Of a stretch of 39,882 bases of DNA, positions 34,342 to 39,882 are shown piece by piece. Origin of the DNA: Rhodospirillaceae bacterium (GTDB lineage Bacteria; Pseudomonadota; Alphaproteobacteria; UBA8366). The position numbers and the translations under genes were made by a program. The stretch lies in the NCBI GenBank assembly GCA_002724395.1, contig PBOR01000038.1, forward strand, positions 70,199-110,080. The letters run 5' to 3'. How positions within the stretch are numbered: position 1 is the first letter of the stretch; each line of letters begins with the position of its first letter. The notes under the pieces were generated by a model that saw only the letters and a program-made list of their open reading frames with translations, made no database searches and was not told the origin of the DNA.

Positions 34342-34806
34342 ATGCCTACATTTGTTTATATGACGCGTTGTGACGGCTGTGGACATTGTGTCGACATCTG
34401 CCCTTCGGATATCATGCACATCGATAAAACTTACCGACGTGCATACAACATCGAACCTAATATGTGCTGGGAATGTTTTTCCTGTGTGAAAGCATGTCCG
34501 CAAAATGCGATTGATGATCGTGGTTATGCAGACTTTGCGCCGATGAACCATTCAGTCCGTGTACTTCGGGAAGAAGCCAAGGGAACAATCTCTTGGAAGC
34601 TAAAGTTTCGTGATGGAACAGAGAAGAACTTTGTTTCGCCGATCCGGACCACAGAATGGGGATCGATTAAATGTTCGTCAGATTACGATGCACCTAGTGA
34701 TGAGGCAATCAATTCGCAAGAACTTGCTCACGAACCTGATGTGCTTAACATTGAAGGTGGGTTGCCGACTTTAAAGCCCGATCAACTTAAGCAAGGAGTG
34801 ATCTAA
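34342..34806 (+). CDS. aprB: Adenylylsulfate reductase beta subunit
   Basis: 154 residues. Two [4Fe-4S] sites are formed by C10, C13, C16, C20 and C42, C45, C48, C52, with the AprB-specific long C-terminal tail (DGTEKNFVSPIRTTEWGSI) that wraps around the alpha subunit. It transfers electrons between the FAD of AprA and the membrane partner. Its TAA overlaps the ATG of aprA by one base (TAATG), so the two subunits are made together. Confidence 0.96.
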   Translation: MPTFVYMTRCDGCGHCVDICPSDIMHIDKTYRRAYNIEPNMCWECFSCVKACPQNAIDDRGYADFAPMNHSVRVLREEAKGTISWKLKFRDGTEKNFVSPIRTTEWGSIKCSSDYDAPSDEAINSQELAHEPDVLNIEGGLPTLKPDQLKQGVI

Positions 34807-36650
34807 TGGGGCTCTTCAGTAAAAGAAAAACAGTTTATGTAGACTCCGACGTCCTCGTCGTGGGGGGCGGTATGGCTGGTTGTGGAGCGACCTACGAATC
34901 CCGCTATTGGGGACGTGATTTGAAAGTTGTCTGCGTTGAAAAAGCAAATATCCAACGCAGTGGCGCTGTCGCACAGGGCCTCTACGCTATCAACTGCTAT
35001 ATGGGTATGCAGTGGGATGAGAACCAACCTGAAGACCATGTCCGCTACGCACGGAACGATCTCATGGGGCTTGTACGTGAGGATTTAGGCTACGATATCG
35101 CGCGTCACGTAGACTCTACGGTTCACAAATTTGAAGAGTGGGGCCTGCCGATCATGAAAGACCCAGAAACGGGCCGCTATTTGCGCGAAGGAAAATGGCA
35201 GATCATGATCCATGGCGAAAGCTATAAACCGATTGTTGCTGAAGCTGCCCGCAAGGCTGCAACTGAAGTTTATAATCGGATTATGGTGACCCATCTGTTG
35301 ACGGATAAAAACAATCCTAATCGGGTGGCTGGTGCCGTTGGCTTCAACGTGCGCACAGGGGATTATTATGTGTTTCGTGCCAAGGCCGTTATTGTGGCAG
35401 CTGGTGGTGCGTCACACATATTTAAACCGCGGGCGGTTGGTGAAGGTATGGGACGCACTTGGTATGCACCATGGAGCAGTGCCTCAGCCTATGCATTGCC
35501 TATCCAGGTTGGTGCGAAGATGACGCAGATGGAAAACCGCATCGTGCTCACCCGTTTCAAAGACGGGTATGGGCCTGTCGGCGCTTACTTCCTGCATTTG
35601 AAAACGTATACTGAAAACGCATACGGTAAAAATTACGAGCCTACCTGGTACGATCAGACTAAGGAATTGGTTGGTGATTATATCGATCGTGAACCGGTAC
35701 CAACCTGCCTTAGAAACCACGCATTTCTTGAGGAAATCAAAGCAGGTCGAGGCCCAATCCGTATGGTAACCAAAGAGGCTTTCCAAGATCCGCACAAGGA
35801 AACTGTAGGCTGGGAAAACTTTCTTGGTATGACGATAGGTCAAGCTGTTGTTTGGGCATCACAAAATATTGATCCTAAATATACTAACCCGGAACTGACC
35901 ACCTCTGAGCCTTATGTCATGGGTTCTCACGCGACGTGCTCTGGTGCATGGGCGAGCGGACCGGAAGATTATGCGCCGGATGAATACCAGTGGGGTTATA
36001 ACCGTATGATGACCGTCGAGGGCCTGTTCGGCGCGGGCGACACCATCGGTGGTACAGCTCATAAGTTTTCGTCGGGTTCGTTTACAGAAGGGCGGATTGC
36101 GGCCAAAGCAGCTGTTAAATATGTCAATGATCTCGGCAATAACCAGCCGGAAGTTAGTGAAACGGAATATAAGGATCTGGAACAAGTTATCTTCCAGCCG
36201 CTGGAGACTTATAGTGTTGGTCGTAACGAGATTGTTGCCGGCACTGTTTCGCCGAGCTACATCCTGCCGATCCAAGGTCTACAGCGTCTTGAAAAAATTA
36301 TGGACGAATATGTTGGTGGTATCAGCGCCCACTACTCGACCAATGAACCGATGCTCACTCGTGGGCTCGAGTTGCTTGGCATGTTAAAGGAAGACCTTGC
36401 CCATCTTGGAGCTGAAGATCTTCATCAACTTCAGCGCGCCTGGGAATTGCAACATCGCGTTTTAGCTTCAGAGTGCGTCACGCAACACACAATGTTCCGC
36501 ACGGAAACACGTTGGCCAGGCTATTACTATCGGGGCGACCACCCGAAGTTGGATGACAAAGACTGGCATTGTTTCACGTTGTCCCAATTCGATCGGCAAT
36601 CCGGCGAATGGGCTATGGAAAAGGCGCCGGTCTATCATATCGTCAACTAA
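34806..36650 (+). CDS. aprA: Adenylylsulfate reductase alpha subunit
   Basis: 614 residues, full length. FAD-binding GGGMAGCGAT lies at 20-29; NIQRSGAVAQGLYAIN, GSHATCSGAW and VEGLFGAGDTIGG with HKFSSGSFTEGRIAA follow as in known AprA. It forms the cytosolic AprBA complex that, in sulfur-oxidising bacteria, joins sulfite and AMP to APS. The genome arrangement aprM-aprB-aprA with divergent sat is the oxidising type; a reducing direction is unlikely without dsrAB, which is not in the window. A strong hairpin follows 35 nt after the stop. Confidence 0.97.
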   Translation: MGLFSKRKTVYVDSDVLVVGGGMAGCGATYESRYWGRDLKVVCVEKANIQRSGAVAQGLYAINCYMGMQWDENQPEDHVRYARNDLMGLVREDLGYDIARHVDSTVHKFEEWGLPIMKDPETGRYLREGKWQIMIHGESYKPIVAEAARKAATEVYNRIMVTHLLTDKNNPNRVAGAVGFNVRTGDYYVFRAKAVIVAAGGASHIFKPRAVGEGMGRTWYAPWSSASAYALPIQVGAKMTQMENRIVLTRFKDGYGPVGAYFLHLKTYTENAYGKNYEPTWYDQTKELVGDYIDREPVPTCLRNHAFLEEIKAGRGPIRMVTKEAFQDPHKETVGWENFLGMTIGQAVVWASQNIDPKYTNPELTTSEPYVMGSHATCSGAWASGPEDYAPDEYQWGYNRMMTVEGLFGAGDTIGGTAHKFSSGSFTEGRIAAKAAVKYVNDLGNNQPEVSETEYKDLEQVIFQPLETYSVGRNEIVAGTVSPSYILPIQGLQRLEKIMDEYVGGISAHYSTNEPMLTRGLELLGMLKEDLAHLGAEDLHQLQRAWELQHRVLASECVTQHTMFRTETRWPGYYYRGDHPKLDDKDWHCFTLSQFDRQSGEWAMEKAPVYHIVN

Positions 36651-36684
36651 GCAGACGGACTAACTTCAGCCAGTAAATGGCAAT

Positions 36685-36715
36685 GGGGCCGGCCGCAGTA
36701 ATGCTTACCGGCCCC
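36685..36715 (+). terminator. GC-rich hairpin after aprA
   Basis: GGGGCCGG (36685-36692) pairs perfectly with CCGGCCCC (36708-36715) around a 15-nt loop. No T-run follows on the plus strand, so it may end the apr transcript factor-dependently or protect its 3' end. Confidence 0.5.
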
Positions 36716-36742
36716 TCATGTTGAGTGACGAAGGGTCCGTCC

Positions 36743-37171
36743 ATGGCTGAAGGCTACGCTGCACTTTTCTTTAGCGCTTTTCTTGCAGCAACAATTTTGC
36801 CGTTCTCTTCCGAAGTGCTTCTGCTCGGTATGGCTGCGAACGGGAATTGGCATCCTTTGTCCTTGTTTCTATTTGCCACTAGCGGCAATGTTTTTGGGTC
36901 TGTTGTAAATTGGGCCTTAGGGGTATTTTTTCTTCACTGGCGTGAACATCGTTGGTTCCCGGTTAGGCCATCCCAATTGGCAAAGGGGGAGTATTGGTTC
37001 AATCGGTTTGGCCTGTGGACATTGTTGTTAGCGTGGGTGCCAATTGTGGGTGATCCACTCACGATTGTAGCCGGCGTTTTGCGGGTTAGGTTCTGGTTAT
37101 TTCTGTTATTGGTGAGTATAGGTAAAGCCGCCCGTTACGCTGTTTTATTAAAATTGTTTGGTAGTCTCTAG
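36743..37171 (+). CDS. YqaA/DedA-like inner membrane protein
   Basis: 142 residues with N-terminal LFFSAFLAATILPFSSEVLLLGM and the central AWVPIVGDPLTIVAGVLR, both typical of YqaA-type members of the DedA/SNARE-associated family; three to four hydrophobic helices. ATG 36743 is used with GAAGG upstream; a GTG six codons earlier is possible. The family is linked to membrane lipid homeostasis or transport; no specific role is visible. It is probably independent of the apr operon. Confidence 0.85.
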   Translation: MAEGYAALFFSAFLAATILPFSSEVLLLGMAANGNWHPLSLFLFATSGNVFGSVVNWALGVFFLHWREHRWFPVRPSQLAKGEYWFNRFGLWTLLLAWVPIVGDPLTIVAGVLRVRFWLFLLLVSIGKAARYAVLLKLFGSL

Positions 37172-37311
37172 TTACCTCCTCAGTGATTGGGCGTATCTCG
37201 AGATTCAATTTTAAAGAAAAATTCGGGAAAATTTATTCGTTAGTGGATCCTTATGCTACTATTGTTAGCCCGCATACTTTTCGAAAACCCGGTTCTAAAA
37301 GGTAAATTCAT

Positions 37312-37515
37312 ATGACTAAAGCGAGAGCGCGGTTGAGAGCAAAAGCAAAAGCAGCCGAGAAAGCGAAAAAACGGGCGGCAGGTTCAGGCCAGAAAGATAA
37401 GCAAGTACCGCCAGATCGATTTGACCCGGGGAATAAGTCAATAAAGAGCCCTATGGTAAATGCTAATTCAAAGGGTAGTGGGCCCGCTAGGCGCGGATCC
37501 GCCCGCTCTCGTTAG
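37312..37515 (+). CDS. Small basic hypothetical protein
   Basis: 67 residues, very rich in Lys, Arg and Ala at the N-terminus (TKARARLRAKAKAAEKAKK), then a Gly/Pro/Ser-rich low-complexity tail. AAAGGT lies before ATG 37312. Similar short Lys/Arg-Ala proteins occur in other Proteobacteria, but I know no function; nucleic-acid binding is a guess from charge only. It converges with the crotonase gene 15 nt away. Confidence 0.6.
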   Translation: MTKARARLRAKAKAAEKAKKRAAGSGQKDKQVPPDRFDPGNKSIKSPMVNANSKGSGPARRGSARSR

Positions 37516-37529
37516 ACTAATGGACGCCA

Positions 37530-38342
37530 TTACTTTCTGAGACCGGACAGCTTCTCCCAATCATACAATGGTGTTTCTTTGTCTTTGAAACGCCGAACAG
37601 CTTCCTTGTGAAAGTCCGTCTCACGCACCAGACACTGCGCGTAGACTTCTAGTTCCATCAATGTCCGGAAATCCTGATTGAAGGCCTGGTTGAGGATATT
37701 TTTCGATGCCGCTATGGCGTCTGTGGAAGCATGGGTGAGGCGACTTGCATATTCGCGGGTCTCTTCCATCGCTGTATCTTGGCCCACCACTTCGAGCACC
37801 ATGCCTAGTTCTTTGGCTTCTTCAGCATAAACGCGGCGGCCCGAATAAATCAATTCTTTTGCCCGTTGCTGTCCTACAAGGCGCGGTAAAATATAAAAGC
37901 CGGCCCAATCCGGTACCAGCCCAATGCGCGCGAAAGCCTGCATAAAGAAGGCTCTTGGCGTTGCAAAAACAAAGTCAGCTAGTAATGCGATGTTGCAGCC
38001 TGCACCAGCAGCTGCGCCGTCGACTAAGCTAATAACCGGCAGCTCCAGATGAAGGATGTCATAAATCCGGTGGTGGCCAGAGCGCATCCGAGTTCGGTGA
38101 TCCATCGGCGTCATTTTTCGCTTTGCCATACCTTTAACGTCGCCGCCTGCGCAAAAATGCCCGCCTGCACCGGTCATGATAACGGCTTTTACCTCTTCAC
38201 CGGCTTTCGCCTTGATCTCGCCCAGAGCACCTTCGATATCGACACGCATTTCTTCGCTGAGTGCGTTGCGAGCTTCGGGGCGGTTAAAAGTGATAGTGGC
38301 AATCTTGTCGCTGATATCGAGCATGAGATGAGTATAGGTCAT
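37530..38342 (-). CDS. Enoyl-CoA hydratase/isomerase family protein, PaaG-like
   Basis: 270 residues of the crotonase superfamily: GHFCAGGDVKGM and GAAAGAGCNIALLAD give the oxyanion hole. The hydratase glutamates are replaced by Asn117 and Phe, while GLVPD with Asp145 and FMQAFARIG match the PaaG / isomerase-type subgroup, where this Asp is catalytic. An isomerase role on an unsaturated acyl-CoA is therefore more likely than hydration. GGGGAT precedes ATG 38342. It stands alone, without other beta-oxidation genes beside it. Confidence 0.92.
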   Translation of the reverse strand: MTYTHLMLDISDKIATITFNRPEARNALSEEMRVDIEGALGEIKAKAGEEVKAVIMTGAGGHFCAGGDVKGMAKRKMTPMDHRTRMRSGHHRIYDILHLELPVISLVDGAAAGAGCNIALLADFVFATPRAFFMQAFARIGLVPDWAGFYILPRLVGQQRAKELIYSGRRVYAEEAKELGMVLEVVGQDTAMEETREYASRLTHASTDAIAASKNILNQAFNQDFRTLMELEVYAQCLVRETDFHKEAVRRFKDKETPLYDWEKLSGLRK

Positions 38343-38798
38343 GATGATCCCCGGATGGTTGTGGTAAGCCTAACGACGGACATTTTAGTAGATGTCGCCA
38401 TTCTATTAATGCGCAATTTACGGCACCGGGACAATTGCTTTCAAGAGTGGTAGGTATGTTAACGTTTTGCTCAGTTCATTGATGCTTTAACTGGTGTAGA
38501 TATTCATTAAGAGGACCTCTAGGACTATTTAACAGTCGATGTCACAGCCATTGATCACACACGTCCGCTTTGTGTGGTCAGGATAGGCACCTTTGGGGTG
38601 ATAGAACGGCTTTGAAGATTACTATCTCTAAACAAGGCTTCAATCAGTTAGTGGATTGATTTTAAGTTCTATTTTGAATGTGTGATGAAACACACAGTTA
38701 GATAAAATTTTGTGTTTTAGTGTAGCAAATATTCCGGTATATTCCCGCCGGGATAGGAGATTGTTAAAAATGTAGTGTAATACGGTTGAGGTGCCAGT
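38343..38798. other. Long intergenic region upstream of the FecR-domain gene
   Basis: 456 nt with no credible gene. The only clear structure is an inverted repeat, TGATCACAC (38552-38560) with GTGTGGTCA (38572-38580), 9 bp with one G-T pair and an 11-nt loop. AT-rich sequence around 38700-38745, including TATATT, could hold the promoter of the downstream gene, but no convincing -35/-10 pair was found. Confidence 0.4.
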
Positions 38799-39882
38799 AT
38801 GGCCCAAATGATCCGCCTGTCCAACATTGATCAGATTGATACGCCTGAACTTTTTCCGCTACAATCCGTTACCGTCATAGATCCAGCTGGAAAATCGCTC
38901 GTCGAGGTTCCTGGTGGCGACTTGTTATTGAATGCGGAATATAACCGCGATGGCGAGGATTTAGTCCTTGAAAATGAGGACGGAACCAAAGCAATTATCC
39001 AGAATTATTTTGCCATGGATCCAAAGCCGGATTTAGCAACGGCAGATGGTGCCGTGATTATACCAAAAGTAGCGATGGCATTAGTTGGGCCCCTCGCACC
39101 GGGCCAATACGCGCAAGCGGACCCTCAAGCTAATGCTGGTTCTGCTGTCGGCGAGATCACCAATATGTCGGGGACTGTCCAGGTCACTCGGAAGAACGGT
39201 GTGGCAGAAACGATAGAAGTGGGCGCAAAAATTTTCGAAGGCGACGTCATTGCGACGAAAGGCACTGCAACTGCGGCCTTAGTGTTTATTGATGGTACTT
39301 CCATGTCAATTGCTGAAAGTGCCCGACTAGTCATTGATGAATTAGTCTACAATCCAGGTTCGTCTAAAGCCTCCTTCAATTTAGTCCAAGGTGCATTTGC
39401 GTTCGTTTCGGGCTCTATTGCTAAAGAAGGTAGCGACACAATGACCGTGCAGACGCCGGTTGCCACTATTGGTATCCGTGGCACCAAAGCTACCATTAAG
39501 GCCGACCAATCTAGCAATACCGTCAAAGTTGTTTTACTGCCGGAAGCTGATGGCAGTATTGGTACAATTTCGATCAAAACGGCGAGCGGCGAGACATTCC
39601 TTACCCAGCCTTTTCAAGCAGGTAGCTCATCAAGCAAATTTGATGCTCCCCAAGATCTTGGTACCTACACTAAAGAACAAGTGCAGCAGGAATTCGGTGC
39701 GACGCTAAGTAATATGCCAAGTCAAGAGACCATAAATCAATCAGTCTCCAAGCAGCAAGCTGCTGCCGCTGCTGCCACGGAGAATGCAGAGGCGGATGCT
39801 GAGGCAGGTGAGGAAAAAGGCGAAGGTAAGGGCGAAGGTAAGGGCGAAGGTAAGGGCGAAGGTAAGGGCGAAGGTAAGGGCG
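38799..39882 (+). CDS. FecR-domain protein, probably a large repeat/adhesin-type protein, 5' part
   Basis: 361 codons are visible and the frame is open at the right edge. The N-terminus has no signal peptide: a short beta-rich segment (SVTVIDPAGKSLVEVPGGD) is followed by a FecR domain at about 116-225 (VGEITNMSGTVQVTRKNG, EGDVIATKGTATAALVFIDG, VQTPVATIGIRGTKATI). An Ala/Glu-rich stretch then leads into G-E-G-K repeats. This start is typical of very large secreted proteins with RTX or BapA-like repeats exported by type I secretion, but the rest is outside the window. GAGG lies 7 nt before ATG 38799. Confidence 0.85.
   Translation, partial: MAQMIRLSNIDQIDTPELFPLQSVTVIDPAGKSLVEVPGGDLLLNAEYNRDGEDLVLENEDGTKAIIQNYFAMDPKPDLATADGAVIIPKVAMALVGPLAPGQYAQADPQANAGSAVGEITNMSGTVQVTRKNGVAETIEVGAKIFEGDVIATKGTATAALVFIDGTSMSIAESARLVIDELVYNPGSSKASFNLVQGAFAFVSGSIAKEGSDTMTVQTPVATIGIRGTKATIKADQSSNTVKVVLLPEADGSIGTISIKTASGETFLTQPFQAGSSSSKFDAPQDLGTYTKEQVQQEFGATLSNMPSQETINQSVSKQQAAAAAATENAEADAEAGEEKGEGKGEGKGEGKGEGKGEGKG
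39819..39882 (+). repeat. 12-bp tandem repeat encoding Gly-Glu-Gly-Lys
   Basis: GGCGAAGGTAAG is repeated five times without change (39819-39878) plus four bases to the window edge. It is in frame with the FecR-domain gene and codes for G-E-G-K units. Perfect copies suggest recent slippage and possible length variation. Confidence 0.92.

Noticed and set aside
1..39882. tRNA, rRNA, CRISPR arrays, insertion sequences and sel genes
   Set aside because: I looked for cloverleaf ends, spacer-repeat arrays, transposase motifs and Sel proteins by reading the spacers and proteins and saw none; small RNAs cannot be excluded without a covariance search.

Overview
The window looks like a chromosome segment of a marine-type alphaproteobacterium. 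I infer this from the sat / aprM-aprB-aprA arrangement, the many TauD-type dioxygenases, CaiB and PrpD homologues, the intermediate base composition and the short gene spacing. I cannot name the organism. TGA is used as an ordinary stop by several genes here (for example at 663-665 and 11513-11515), so the genetic code is the standard one.

Layout. 1-3806: the end of an EmrA-type membrane fusion protein followed by two tandem EmrB-type (DHA2) exporters. 3987-9180: a TauD-type dioxygenase, an MmgE/PrpD protein with the in-frame remnant of a second PrpD behind it, and on the minus strand a five-bladed propeller (GH43-like) protein, a ComA-like (phosphosulfolactate synthase family) protein and an SDR. 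9441-18738: a CaiB/BaiF CoA-transferase, a TIGR02466-type 2OG oxygenase, an N-carbamoyl-D-amino-acid-hydrolase-like nitrilase, three consecutive TauD-type dioxygenases, a glutathione transferase, another TauD/TfdA enzyme, a small four-helix membrane protein and a second SDR. 18896-22410: two tandem paralogous selenoproteins of the UGSC family. Each is split into two apparent reading frames by an in-frame TGA at the same place. 22621-30725: a large alpha/beta hydrolase, then a tight CoxG-CoxM-CoxS-crotonase-CoxL-SDR operon for a molybdenum hydroxylase. 30863-36650: a CpdA-like phosphoesterase and sulfate adenylyltransferase on the minus strand, divergent from aprM-aprB-aprA. 36743-39882: a YqaA-like membrane protein, a tiny basic protein, a PaaG-like crotonase and the start of a large FecR-domain repeat protein.

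The most notable content is the selenoprotein pair. In both genes translation continues in frame through TGA with a conserved U-G-x-C-x-x-x-C motif, and a hairpin lies about 20 nt after the TGA. The paralogues share a 16-nt run over that hairpin although flanking codons have diverged at third positions. No sel genes or tRNA-Sec were seen in the window, so the decoding machinery must be elsewhere.

How it may fit together (inference). Most of 3987-30725 reads as an accessory catabolic region: 2OG oxygenases and a Mo hydroxylase for oxidative attack, a hydrolase and a nitrilase-type amidase, SDRs, CoA transfer, crotonase and PrpD-type dehydration. Three SDRs lack the Tyr-Lys catalytic pair in whole or in part. 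If the TauD-type enzymes release sulfite from sulfonates, the adjacent Apr and Sat proteins could oxidise it to sulfate with ATP formation. The substrate cannot be told from sequence alone.
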